Source: Candidatus Izemoplasma sp.
Lineage (GTDB): Bacteria > Bacillota_I > Bacilli_A > Izemoplasmatales > Izemoplasmataceae
Reading direction: 5' to 3'
DNA: 10,218 bases
NCBI GenBank assembly: GCA_007116105.1
Contig: SKJA01000012.1
Coordinates: 1-10,218 of the forward strand
Part shown: piece by piece, positions 1 through 7,515 of the stretch
How positions within the stretch are numbered: position 1 is the first letter of the stretch
Layout of the letters: every line of letters starts with the position of its first letter
Notes under the pieces: model-generated
What the model was told of the DNA's origin: nothing
The model's database searches: none
What the model saw: the letters and a program-made list of their open reading frames with translations, nothing else
Program-made: the position numbers and the translations under genes

Positions 1-662
1 AGGGTGACAATCTTTTCAAGTGAAGCAAATAAGGTTTCCGGTTCGTGATCCCCCACAATCACAAGCGTCGCCATTTCAGGCGCATAAAACGCTTGATGGG
101 CGGCTTTGAGATCTTCCATTGAAAAGGCTTGGATACTCTCACTGGTGCCTAATATTTCTTCTTTAATCGGGTGTTCATGAAACAATGAGTTTAGGAGCGC
201 GTAATACTGTAAATAGTAAGGGTCGTCGTTGTGCATGTTAAGCTCTTCTAAAATAATGCCTTTTTCTTTTTCGATGCCTGCCTCTGTGAAATGAGGTAGA
301 AAAAACATGGTGGTAAGGGCTTGGATGTTTGGGAGCAAATGATTGGTCGAACTAAACAAATACGTCGTTTGGTGGGCTGAGGTAAACGCGTTGATGTTGG
401 CTTCATGCAACGCAAAGAAACGGCTTAAATCTTCCCCATCTTTCTCAAATACTTTATGTTCCAAAAAGTGGGCAGTCCCTGCGGGTAAGGCGTTGACCTC
501 ATCTTCAAGCATCACATTCCGGTGCACCGACCCGATGGGTGCGGTTAAGGTGACATAGGTCTTAGCATAATCCTTTTTGGGAATGATGTAGCACGCTAAG
601 CGGTGTTGAATTTTTTGAAAATAGACGGTTTCATCAAAGGCTGGATAGGTGAACACTTCCAT
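1..662 (-). CDS. M16-family zinc metallopeptidase, catalytic member (YmfH-like), 3' end cut by window
   Basis: N-terminal 220 residues of a peptidase of the insulinase/pitrilysin (M16) family; the gene runs off the window at position 1. The inverted zinc motif HFLEH is at residues 65-69 (His65 and His69 as ligands, Glu68 as general base). The downstream stretch EKEKGIILEEL (131-141) supplies the distal glutamate ligand, probably Glu140. The motif is followed by KVFEKDGED, close to the pattern of Bacillus YmfH. M16 enzymes of this type are usually near 420-430 residues, so about half is seen. The start is ATG at 662-660 with a strong ribosome site 8 nt upstream. It overlaps the 3' end of the preceding M16 gene by 29 nt, which suggests coupled translation and a catalytic/non-catalytic heterodimer. 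No signal peptide is visible, so it is probably cytoplasmic. Substrate unknown. Family is secure; orthology to YmfH is likely. Confidence 0.9.
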   Translation of the reverse strand, partial: MEVFTYPAFDETVYFQKIQHRLACYIIPKKDYAKTYVTLTAPIGSVHRNVMLEDEVNALPAGTAHFLEHKVFEKDGEDLSRFFALHEANINAFTSAHQTTYLFSSTNHLLPNIQALTTMFFLPHFTEAGIEKEKGIILEELNMHNDDPYYLQYYALLNSLFHEHPIKEEILGTSESIQAFSMEDLKAAHQAFYAPEMATLVIVGDHEPETLFASLEKIVT

Positions 663-1905
663 CTTCAGCACCTCCTAACGTGTAAACCATCAAGCGTTTA
701 AGCTTTTGTGCGACGTTTAAAACATCTTGCACGTTGACTTCTTGAATGTGCTTAACCGCTTGATCTTTTGCAAACGGAATGTTCAATAAGTCTTCACGTA
801 ACAAGCGATAGGCCAACACTTTCGCGGCGTCATAACTTTGAGTGATGCCATGAATGAGTGTTTTTTTCGCAAGCGCCAGTTGCGCTTCATCCACAGGTGT
901 CTTTTTAAGGTCTTGAATGATGCTCTGTGTGACGTCAATGGTTCTTGCAAGGTTGTCGTAAGAGACCCCTGCTTGAACAATCAATAAACCCCAAGCCGCC
1001 GCGAGAGATGAATGCACATCGTAGGCCATACTGTGGCGTTCTCTGATTTCTTGGAACAACAAAGACTCGCTGCCCTCACCAAGTATTTGATTAAAGACAA
1101 TGGCGGCATAATAATCTTCATCGCCATAAAACACTGCAAAATCAAACGCCATGTACACACGTTCTTGACTGACAGGTTCAAGATCATACACATTGGCTTT
1201 GGGTTGATGCGCAACGCGATGTTTAAAGGAAGGCCAGGGGGTCATGCGCGGTTTTAACGCGAGCGTTTGAATCATCTCTTCCAGCGTCATTAACCCTTGC
1301 AAATCGCCGACCACAGCCAGATGAATAGGGTTTTCTTCGAGCAATGCCCGGTGTGCTGATTGAATGTCTTCGAGGGTGATTGAGTCGAGATGTTTGATGT
1401 CACCATAGCCATGGAGATGATCGGGATGCCCTTCTAAAATGGTGTCCCAAAATCGTTTATTAGCATAGCGCGCTTTCGAGGCATAAATGCCATCAAAATA
1501 ATCTCTTAGAAACTGCTTTTCTTGAACTAAGGTTGCCTCATCAAACCAAGGCGCGATCAGCACTTGTTTCATAAACGCCAAGACATCGCCTAAGTAATCG
1601 TGTTGATCGAGATAGCGCGGATGAGCAAAACTCACACTCATCGTTGCAACATGGGCTTGTCCCATCAAACTGACTGCATGCGATAAGTGAAGATCATACA
1701 GCGTTTCTTGACGCTGTGTCATCAACCGTCTGGATGGGTAAGCGTGTGTTTTTGCTTTCATCATGTGAAACATCAATGTCCTCACCGTCGCATCGCGCTC
1801 ATCTGAAACTGCAAAAAAGCGCAGTTGACACTGCACTGTTTTGAACTTATTCAGTTGTAAATGACTGGCACGAAGTCCAGGTTGATAGGACCGATTAATC
1901 TGCAT
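634..1905 (-). CDS. M16-family peptidase-like protein, non-catalytic partner (YmfF-like)
   Basis: A 423-residue protein of the M16 fold, the usual length for the family. It lacks HxxEH; the equivalent region reads LMFHMMKAKTHAYPSRR (about residues 44-60), so it should not bind the catalytic zinc. The C-terminal half keeps the family signature SLLFQEIRERHSMAYDVHS (about 281-299), with the Arg/Tyr pair that in M16 heterodimers helps hold the substrate at the partner's active site. This arrangement matches Bacillus YmfF next to YmfH. The frame is open to a TTG at 1929, but a GGAG sits only about 1 nt from that TTG. The ATG at 1905 gives an N-terminus that aligns with the family, so I chose it; no good ribosome site precedes it. 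It overlaps the end of deoD by 11 nt, so translation is probably coupled. No export signal seen. Role beyond partner of the downstream peptidase is unknown. Confidence 0.85.
   Translation of the reverse strand: MQINRSYQPGLRASHLQLNKFKTVQCQLRFFAVSDERDATVRTLMFHMMKAKTHAYPSRRLMTQRQETLYDLHLSHAVSLMGQAHVATMSVSFAHPRYLDQHDYLGDVLAFMKQVLIAPWFDEATLVQEKQFLRDYFDGIYASKARYANKRFWDTILEGHPDHLHGYGDIKHLDSITLEDIQSAHRALLEENPIHLAVVGDLQGLMTLEEMIQTLALKPRMTPWPSFKHRVAHQPKANVYDLEPVSQERVYMAFDFAVFYGDEDYYAAIVFNQILGEGSESLLFQEIRERHSMAYDVHSSLAAAWGLLIVQAGVSYDNLARTIDVTQSIIQDLKKTPVDEAQLALAKKTLIHGITQSYDAAKVLAYRLLREDLLNIPFAKDQAVKHIQEVNVQDVLNVAQKLKRLMVYTLGGAEDGSVHLSSL
671..676 (-). promoter_or_regulatory. ribosome binding site of the catalytic M16 gene
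   Basis: The minus strand reads AGGAGG, 8 nt before the ATG at 662. It lies inside the end of the upstream M16 gene. It is a near-perfect Shine-Dalgarno site and fixes the start of the catalytic gene despite the 29 nt overlap. Confidence 0.8.
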
Positions 1906-2617
1906 AATGCAACGCTGCGGCCAAAGCAATCTCCATCATTTTCGTAAAGGCCACTTGTCGCTCAGAGGCTTCTGTGGCTTCATGGGTTACAAGTGAGTCG
2001 GATACAGTTAAAATGCATGCGGCTTTTTTTCCTAAGACATTGGCGTTATGGAAGAGCGCAAAACTCTCCATCTCGACCGCAACTGAGCCTGTGTTGGCGT
2101 GAATGTCTTTATAGACATCAAAATGTTCACGATAGAACACATCACTGGAGTGAATGGTTCCTTGCTTGAGCGGAATCTCTAGGCTTTTGGCGGCTTCTAC
2201 CAATGAAGCATTCAAAGCCTTATCGGGATACGTGTAGTCTTTGTCGTAAAGACTGTCTTGTGTTTTGGCATAACTTGACTCACTCCATGCGGCATCGGCT
2301 AACACCACATCGTATAGATTGAGTTTGGCATCGTAAGCCCCACATGAGCCTACACGGATGATGGCCTCAACGTCATAGAACTTGAACAGTTCATACGAGT
2401 AAATGCCAATGCTTGGCATCCCCATTCCGCTGCCCATCACACTGATTTGCTTTCCTTGATACGTCCCGGTGAAACCAAACATGTTGCGCACCGTGTTAAA
2501 GCGGGTGACATTCTCTAAATATGTGTTCGCAATAAATTCAGCCCGCAAAGGATCTCCAGGCATTAACACTATCTTTGCAACGGCGCCTTTTGACGCTTCA
2601 ATATGAGGTGTAGACAT
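1895..2617 (-). CDS. deoD: purine-nucleoside phosphorylase, DeoD type
   Basis: Cleaves purine ribo- and deoxyribonucleosides with phosphate to give the free base and (deoxy)ribose-1-phosphate; cytoplasmic, normally a hexamer. The 240-residue product matches the bacterial DeoD length (239 in E. coli). Visible landmarks are PGDPLRA with Gly21 and Arg25 (phosphate), Arg44 in the RNMFGFTGTYQGK stretch (donated across the dimer in the family), IRVGSCG with Arg88 and Ser91, the VEMES segment with Glu182, Met183 and Glu184 (ribose contacts), and TVSDS with Asp207, the catalytic acid for the purine. The ERQ near residue 219 gives the Arg220 that pairs with this Asp in the family. The frame begins at ATG 2623, but AAGGAG is only 3 nt from that and 9 nt from the ATG at 2617, so I chose 2617, giving the usual MSTPHIEA start. 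It follows deoC by 18 nt, a logical salvage pair. Confidence 0.97.
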   Translation of the reverse strand: MSTPHIEASKGAVAKIVLMPGDPLRAEFIANTYLENVTRFNTVRNMFGFTGTYQGKQISVMGSGMGMPSIGIYSYELFKFYDVEAIIRVGSCGAYDAKLNLYDVVLADAAWSESSYAKTQDSLYDKDYTYPDKALNASLVEAAKSLEIPLKQGTIHSSDVFYREHFDVYKDIHANTGSVAVEMESFALFHNANVLGKKAACILTVSDSLVTHEATEASERQVAFTKMMEIALAAALHYAD

Positions 2618-2626
2618 AAACATACG

Positions 2627-2632
2627 CTCCTT
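2627..2632 (-). promoter_or_regulatory. ribosome binding site deciding the deoD start
   Basis: The minus strand reads AAGGAG just after the deoC stop. It is 9 nt from the ATG at 2617 but only 3 nt from the ATG at 2623, so it favours the shorter DeoD. Confidence 0.7.
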
Positions 2633-2635
2633 TTC

Positions 2636-3289
2636 TTAGTACGATTCTTTCGCTTCTTGACCTTGCATGATGGTCACACCATTACTGGTGCCAATCCGTG
2701 TTGCCCCGGCCGCCACCATCGCTTCAACATCCGCGAGGGTCCGGACACCGCCACTGGCTTTCACGCCTTTACCTTTGGCTGCTTGAGCCATCAGTTTGAT
2801 CGCTTCAACGGTTGCGCCTCCGGAAGCAAATCCCGTGGATGTTTTAACAAAGTCAGCACCGGCTTCAAACGCTTTCTCGCTTGCTTTTGCAATCGTTTTG
2901 GCGTCTAAATAACAGGTTTCTAAAATGACTTTTAGGGTGTGCGTTTGACACGTTTTCTTCACCGCTTGTACTTCTTGATAAAAAGCATCAAAATTGCCTT
3001 CTAACAACCAGCCAATGTTGGCTACCATGTCGATTTCATCGGCCCCTTTTTTAAGGGCATCCAACGTTTCAAAGACCTTGGTCTCCGTTGTGTTGGCTCC
3101 TAAAGGAAACCCAATGACTGTGCACGTTAAAACGTCCGATTTTTTTAAGCTTTCAGCAACATAAGACACCCAAGCAGGCTGAATACAGACACTTTTGAAA
3201 TCAAACTCTATGGCTTCTTCTAACAATTTATCAATGTCTTCTTTGGTGCCTGTGGCTTTTAAAAACGTGTGATCAATCAGTTTGTTCAT
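2636..3289 (-). CDS. deoC: deoxyribose-phosphate aldolase
   Basis: Class I aldolase that splits 2-deoxyribose-5-phosphate into glyceraldehyde-3-phosphate and acetaldehyde, the last step in using the sugar of deoxynucleosides. The 217-residue protein is full length for the short bacterial form. The Schiff-base lysine is Lys149 in FVKTSTGF, the second active-site lysine is Lys177 in VKASGGVR, and the acidic residue of the proton relay is Asp87 in EIDMV. The C-terminal phosphate-site loop appears as RIGTSNG. The start is ATG at 3289 with GGAGG 7 nt upstream. The gene overlaps the end of the second YczE-like gene by 17 nt, and deoD follows after 18 nt. No phosphopentomutase gene (deoB), which normally links DeoD to DeoC, is in the window. 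No operator for a DeoR-type regulator is evident; the gene appears to depend on upstream transcription. Confidence 0.97.
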   Translation of the reverse strand: MNKLIDHTFLKATGTKEDIDKLLEEAIEFDFKSVCIQPAWVSYVAESLKKSDVLTCTVIGFPLGANTTETKVFETLDALKKGADEIDMVANIGWLLEGNFDAFYQEVQAVKKTCQTHTLKVILETCYLDAKTIAKASEKAFEAGADFVKTSTGFASGGATVEAIKLMAQAAKGKGVKASGGVRTLADVEAMVAAGATRIGTSNGVTIMQGQEAKESY

Positions 3290-3920
3290 CGTATGTCCTC
3301 CGTAATCGTTTGTTATAAAATTGAACCAATGGTCCAGCAGCTAGTACATATACCACTGTGCCATAGGATAACGCCCCTATGTCTTGAAACATGAGCCAGT
3401 TAATAAGGAGTGTGCCAAGGACAGGAAACACTTCGACCCACAACCGTGCCGTTGCCATACGGCGTATGTTAAAGCGGTCCATGATCAACAACATGAGCTC
3501 TTCAAAGACGCCCGCTGGAAAGCGTGTTTGCATCAGCATGGCGCCACCTAAAGGCATCGCGAGCATACCAAAAGCAAACGCCAACACCCGCAAGAACCCT
3601 TCAGGAGTGAACTCCGCAAGCACAATTAAATCAAAAAAGTCAATCAACAGTCCGACCAAAAAGATGGGAATTAAAATAAAGGCAAACACCATTTGACGCC
3701 GTAACACCATCACCAAAGCCGTCAGTGTAAACAGCGCGACAATCGCGGACGTGCCAATGGTCAGGGGTGAGATGCGCGCAAGCGTCACAAAGAAACTGTC
3801 CCATGGGCCGACCCCGAGGGTGCTTTTAATCAACATCACCACACCTAAGGCAATGATAAGGGCTCCACTAAAATAGTATAGTACATCTTGCTTTAAAGTT
3901 CTAGGTTTGTTCATAAGCAT
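3273..3920 (-). CDS. YczE/YitT-like integral membrane protein, second of a tandem pair
   Basis: About 215 residues with five or six hydrophobic segments (roughly residues 13-31, 52-72, 77-100, 109-129, 157-177 and 184-200) and almost no soluble domain. The first helix is followed by STLGVGPWDSF, the GxGPWD motif typical of YczE-type membrane proteins. A second landmark is TRFPAGVFEELMLLIMDRF (about 132-150), also present in the neighbour in altered form. The role of the family is not well defined; transport or membrane support functions have been considered, and I do not assign one. The start is uncertain: TTG 3923, ATG 3920 and ATG 3914 are all in frame and none has a clear ribosome site. 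All overlap the upstream paralogue's stop, so coupled translation is likely. The stop TGA overlaps the deoC start by 17 nt. Confidence 0.85.
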   Translation of the reverse strand: MLMNKPRTLKQDVLYYFSGALIIALGVVMLIKSTLGVGPWDSFFVTLARISPLTIGTSAIVALFTLTALVMVLRRQMVFAFILIPIFLVGLLIDFFDLIVLAEFTPEGFLRVLAFAFGMLAMPLGGAMLMQTRFPAGVFEELMLLIMDRFNIRRMATARLWVEVFPVLGTLLINWLMFQDIGALSYGTVVYVLAAGPLVQFYNKRLRRTYDEQTD

Positions 3921-4572
3921 CAAACCAAGGTGTCCAGAAATGGAGTTGTAAGGCCAAAGCAGGTGGCAACAAAATGGCTAATAAAACACTGCCTACATTC
4001 ACTGCGCCCAGGCCAAATCCGCCGATGATGCCTAAAAGAATCGCTAAGCCGATGGCAAAAAACTCGACACCTAGGCGAATCACAAAGACATTACTGCTTC
4101 TTAAAAGCGTCATCATTAGGAGCATCACTTCATCAAAAATCGCCGCAGGAAAGCGTGTTAGAATCACCAACACTAAACCGAAAATTAGAATCAACACGCC
4201 CGCAATGTAAAACAGTAACCGTAACGCCATCGCCTCAGGATAATAGGTCTGAAAGACAATCAAATCCCAAAAATCAATAAAGAGGGAAATGGAAAAGATG
4301 GGCACAAAAATAAACAGGTAACGGGCTTTTCGACGACCGATCATCACCAACAATAAAAGCATCGTTTGAATGATGAACGAACTCATCCCCAACGTCAGGG
4401 TCCCTGCACCAAAAGCATTGTTCACCAATTGAGCAAGGTTGTAAACCACCGTGTCCCAGGCACCTGCGCCTAAATTGGAACGAAACAGCAAGTTAACACC
4501 TAAGCCAACAATCAATAAACCGAAGATGTATTGGAAGGTCCGGACAAAGGGCGTGCGCCGAAAACTATGCAT
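3901..4572 (-). CDS. YczE/YitT-like integral membrane protein, first of a tandem pair
   Basis: A 223-residue membrane protein with about six predicted helices (near 14-30, 57-78, 83-106, 115-138, 163-185 and 188-210). Shared with the next gene are the loop SNLGAGAWDTV (32-42) after helix 1, the IDFWDLIVF stretch (99-107; IDFFDLIVL in the partner), and TRFPAAIFDEVMLLMM (139-154). They look like diverged duplicates; only the second keeps the family's GPWD, while this one reads GAWD. The stretch between helices 2 and 3 is basic (GRRKAR, 79-84), which would place it on the cytoplasmic side. The ATG at 4572 lies inside the end of ileS (8 nt overlap, ileS stop TAG at 4565-4567) with no obvious ribosome site, so it probably depends on ileS translation. 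Biological role unknown. Confidence 0.85.
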   Translation of the reverse strand: MHSFRRTPFVRTFQYIFGLLIVGLGVNLLFRSNLGAGAWDTVVYNLAQLVNNAFGAGTLTLGMSSFIIQTMLLLLVMIGRRKARYLFIFVPIFSISLFIDFWDLIVFQTYYPEAMALRLLFYIAGVLILIFGLVLVILTRFPAAIFDEVMLLMMTLLRSSNVFVIRLGVEFFAIGLAILLGIIGGFGLGAVNVGSVLLAILLPPALALQLHFWTPWFDAYEQT

Positions 4573-7264
4573 GTGTCAGGACCGTCGCACAGCGTGAGCA
4601 AAGCCCTTCTTCGTTAACCCCACCGACGTGCCAACAACGATCACACGTGGTGCCTTCCATCGCCGCCACCACAATACGACTCTCATCGGCTAAGGTCAAC
4701 GTCACACCTGAGACAATGAAGAGTTTTTCTAATCGCTTAAATGTGCTTAAAAAGGCAGACTCCTCAGCCGTCACAAAGAGCGTGAGGTGCGCTTGTAAAC
4801 TCTTCCCAATGCGTTTTTCATTACGCGCTTCTTCAAGCGCTTTTAAGACTTTATCACGGTAGGTCATCAAACGCTTGAAACGCTCGCTTAGCGCCGCATC
4901 CTTACGAAGTGAAGCCTTTGGCATCGATTCTAAGTACACACTGTCTTCTTGTCGAAATGACATGGCTTGATACACTTCTTCCATCGTGTGGGGCATGATG
5001 GGCGTTAACAATCGACTGAGTGCATCTAATGCTTGGTAGATGACGGTTTGAACCCCACGTCGTAGTGGGTCATTGGCTTTTTCGATGTACAGTGGATCTT
5101 TTGCGTAGTCAAGATAAAAAGCACTTAAATCACGCGTGATAAATGTCGTAATCACGCGCGATACCTCATCGTATGCGTAAGCCTGATACGCTTGGTTGGC
5201 GGTGTCAATCACACGGTCAAGCTCAAGCATCATGTATTGATCCACAGGCGCAAGTGTTTCATACGTTAACGCGTCGTGCGCAGGATTAAAATCGAACACA
5301 CTGCCAAGCATAAACTTCATGGTGTTGCGAATTTTCCGATAGTTTTCACTGACTTGTTTCATCATTTCAGGTGAAATGCGGACATCGGATTGATAATCCA
5401 CACTGGCCACCCATAATCTTAAAATGTCAGCACCAAGTTCTTTCATGACTTTGATGGGGTCGACCACGTTGCCTTTGGACTTCGACATTTTGTGACCTTC
5501 GCCATCCAACACAAAACCGTGCGTCAAGCAAGTTCTATACGGTGCTTCGCCGCGATAGGCAATGCCGGTGGAAAGAGAACTATTGAACCAACCACGGTAT
5601 TGATCGGAGCCTTCCACATAGACATCCGCAGGATAACTCAAGCCAAAATCGGTCATCCCGCCCTTGTGCGAGGTTCCAGAGTCAAACCACACATCTAAGA
5701 TGTCGGTTTCTTTACGGAACGCTCCATTAGGACTTAGTTCACTTTGATAGCCTTCTGGTAAAAGATCTTTAGCATCCCACTCAAACCAAATGTTTGAGCC
5801 ATGTTGTTTGAATAAGGAAGCGACATGGCGAATTAAATCACCTTCTAAAATAGGCTCGCCATTTTCTTCATAAAACACAGGAATTGGCACGCCCCACGTC
5901 CGTTGTCTGGAGATACACCAAGAGACCCGGTCTTTAACCATGTTTTCCATGCGGGTTTTACCCCATTTTGGCACCCATTCAATCGTATCAATGGCGCCCA
6001 TCATCGCGGGTTTCAAACTCTCAATCGACGCAAACCATTGATCGGTCGCACGGAAAATAACCGGTTTATGGGTGCGCCAATCATGCGGGTAAGCATGATT
6101 CACCCAAAGCATGGTCAACAAATCGCCTTGGGCTTCTAAATCTTTGACAACCGCTTTCGAGCAATCATCCACCGTTAAGCCTTCATATTGGAACGCTTCC
6201 GCGGTCATGACACCCCGCCCATCGACCGGACACAACACCTCTAAACCATGGGCTTGACCAATGATGAAGTCGTCTTCACCATGGCCAGGAGCAATGTGTA
6301 CCAGCCCAGTCCCACTGTCGGTGGTGACGTGGTGACCTGGTAACACAATGCCTTCACGGTCGAAAAGAACGTGTTGATAACGGACGTTGATTAACGCCTC
6401 ACCGAGCACGGTTGTTTCAATGGTTAAGGTTGTTTTCAAAACCTCTTCAAGTGTTTCTTTTAACGCTTTTGCGAAGACGAGCGCACGACCGTTGTGATGG
6501 GCTAAGCCATATTCAATCGCAGGGTCCACCGCAATCGCTAAGTTGGCGGGTAAGGTCCAAGGGGTGGTCGTCCAAATCAACAGATGATAAGGTTCATTAA
6601 AAGGCGCGTTGGTGAGCGCTTTAAATGAGACATACACCGATGGAGATTTCTTTTCTGCATACTCGATTTCCGCTTCCGCGAGCGCTGTTTCGGAAGAAGG
6701 CGACCAAAAAACAGGCTTCAAGCCTTTGAAAATGAGGCCTTGATCCACCATCGACGCAAACACTTCCAGTTGACTGCCCTCATACGTTTTATCTAGCGTC
6801 AAATAAGGATTTTCCCATTCGCCTAAGATTCCGAGCCGTTTAAATTGCTCCCGTTGACGTTCAACTTGTTCACGGGCATAGCGTTCACACGCTTCGCGGA
6901 ACTCACTGATGCTTAACGTACGGCGATCGACTTTGCCACTTTTTGTGAGCGCCGATTCAATCGGTAAACCGTGTGTGTCCCATCCTGGGACATAACGGGT
7001 GTAATATCCGCGCATGCTTTTGTCACGGATGATCATGTCTTTTAGAATCTTGTTGAGCGCATGACCAATGTGAATGTCACCGTTCGCATAAGGGGGGCCA
7101 TCGGGTAAAATGAAGGGGGTATTCCCTTTATTTTTTTCTAATCGTTTTTGATACAGGTCTAAAGACGCCCAAAACGCATGACGCAATGGTTCATTTTGGC
7201 CTAGATTTCCACGCATCGGGAAATCCGTTTGAGGCATTAACAACGTGTCTTTGTAATCTTTCAT
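4565..7264 (-). CDS. ileS: isoleucyl-tRNA synthetase
   Basis: Charges tRNA-Ile with isoleucine in the cytoplasm. The 899-residue protein is of normal bacterial length. It opens with the FPMRGNL segment of bacterial-type (IleS1) enzymes, followed by HIGH at residues 65-68 and KMSKS at 592-596, the two class I nucleotide-binding signatures. The CP1 editing domain is present: the threonine-rich TTTPWTLPANLAI and the GHGEDDF loop with the Asp that clears Val-tRNA-Ile. The C-terminus carries a four-cysteine zinc site (Cys874, 877, 889, 892; CDRCW and LCSRC). The frame begins at ATG 7273, but GAGAGG touches that codon and is 9 nt from ATG 7264, which gives the usual MKDYKDTLLMP start; I chose 7264. 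It is preceded by an isoleucine T-box and its own promoter, and overlaps the following membrane gene by 8 nt. Confidence 0.98.
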   Translation of the reverse strand: MKDYKDTLLMPQTDFPMRGNLGQNEPLRHAFWASLDLYQKRLEKNKGNTPFILPDGPPYANGDIHIGHALNKILKDMIIRDKSMRGYYTRYVPGWDTHGLPIESALTKSGKVDRRTLSISEFREACERYAREQVERQREQFKRLGILGEWENPYLTLDKTYEGSQLEVFASMVDQGLIFKGLKPVFWSPSSETALAEAEIEYAEKKSPSVYVSFKALTNAPFNEPYHLLIWTTTPWTLPANLAIAVDPAIEYGLAHHNGRALVFAKALKETLEEVLKTTLTIETTVLGEALINVRYQHVLFDREGIVLPGHHVTTDSGTGLVHIAPGHGEDDFIIGQAHGLEVLCPVDGRGVMTAEAFQYEGLTVDDCSKAVVKDLEAQGDLLTMLWVNHAYPHDWRTHKPVIFRATDQWFASIESLKPAMMGAIDTIEWVPKWGKTRMENMVKDRVSWCISRQRTWGVPIPVFYEENGEPILEGDLIRHVASLFKQHGSNIWFEWDAKDLLPEGYQSELSPNGAFRKETDILDVWFDSGTSHKGGMTDFGLSYPADVYVEGSDQYRGWFNSSLSTGIAYRGEAPYRTCLTHGFVLDGEGHKMSKSKGNVVDPIKVMKELGADILRLWVASVDYQSDVRISPEMMKQVSENYRKIRNTMKFMLGSVFDFNPAHDALTYETLAPVDQYMMLELDRVIDTANQAYQAYAYDEVSRVITTFITRDLSAFYLDYAKDPLYIEKANDPLRRGVQTVIYQALDALSRLLTPIMPHTMEEVYQAMSFRQEDSVYLESMPKASLRKDAALSERFKRLMTYRDKVLKALEEARNEKRIGKSLQAHLTLFVTAEESAFLSTFKRLEKLFIVSGVTLTLADESRIVVAAMEGTTCDRCWHVGGVNEEGLCSRCATVLTHA

Positions 7265-7273
7265 ACTATCCAT

Positions 7274-7279
7274 CCTCTC
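7274..7279 (-). promoter_or_regulatory. ribosome binding site deciding the ileS start
   Basis: The minus strand reads GAGAGG, directly against the ATG at 7273 and 9 nt from the ATG at 7264. Only the latter spacing is workable. The site lies just downstream of the T-box terminator, as usual for T-box genes. Confidence 0.7.
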
Positions 7280-7283
7280 AAAT

Positions 7284-7309
7284 AAAAAACGCCCTTTAAA
7301 AAAAGGACG
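7284..7309 (-). terminator. intrinsic terminator of the ileS T-box
   Basis: On the minus strand CGTCCTTT pairs with AAAGGGCG around a TTTT loop (7309-7290; eight pairs including one G-T), followed by six T residues (7289-7284). Its 5' arm shares bases with the antiterminator, so only one form can exist at a time. When tRNA-Ile is charged, transcription should stop here. Confidence 0.85.
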
Positions 7310-7480
7310 ATGTCATCGCGGTACCACCTTTATTCTAGTTTCCTAGCACTCAACTCGTTAACGCCGAGATACGGAGTTTCCTCATCTTGATGGTGATATT
7401 CCCCTTAAACGTGCCAAGTTTGCACCACCCACTTGGTCTCTAGTGTCACTGTTAAGGTTCACGTGTCCATCGCATCGATT
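7284..7480 (-). ncRNA. T-box leader of ileS (isoleucine, specifier AUC)
   Basis: Untranslated leader that reads the charging state of tRNA-Ile and controls transcription into ileS. The T-box sequence TGGTACCGCG is at 7326-7317; its UGGU can pair with an ACCA tRNA end, which fits discriminator base A of tRNA-Ile. AAAGG (7331-7327) can pair with CCTTT (7306-7302) to close the antiterminator, competing with the terminator. Stem I is visible: base GATGG (7471-7467) with CCATC (7393-7389), a middle helix CCTTAA with TTAAGG, and a distal arm CCAAG with CTTGG enclosing GGTGGTG. The specifier loop contains GGAATATCA, with ATC (Ile) at 7397-7395 followed by a purine. A small CTAG-GAAA-CTAG hairpin precedes the T-box. 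The 5' end is inferred from the promoter. Pairings were drawn by eye. Confidence 0.93.
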
Positions 7481-7486
7481 TACGTT

Positions 7487-7515
7487 ATTATATAGAATTT
7501 CATTGGTTTTATCAA
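7487..7515 (-). promoter_or_regulatory. sigma-A-type promoter for the ileS T-box transcript
   Basis: The minus strand has TTGATA (7515-7510), a 17 nt spacer and TATAAT (7492-7487), one mismatch from the full consensus. The start point should be near 7480. The -35 box overlaps the last codons of yggT, and the yggT stop TGA is part of the hexamer. Confidence 0.85.

Noticed and set aside
1905..1929. TTG start for the non-catalytic M16 gene, adding eight residues
   Set aside because: The nearby GGAG is only about 1 nt from the TTG, and the extra residues do not resemble the family's N-terminus.
3875..3903. Possible internal promoter on the minus strand (TAGAAC, 17 nt, TATACT) before deoC
   Set aside because: Only three of six -35 bases fit and the -10 is within the codons of the YczE-like gene's first helix; too weak to claim.
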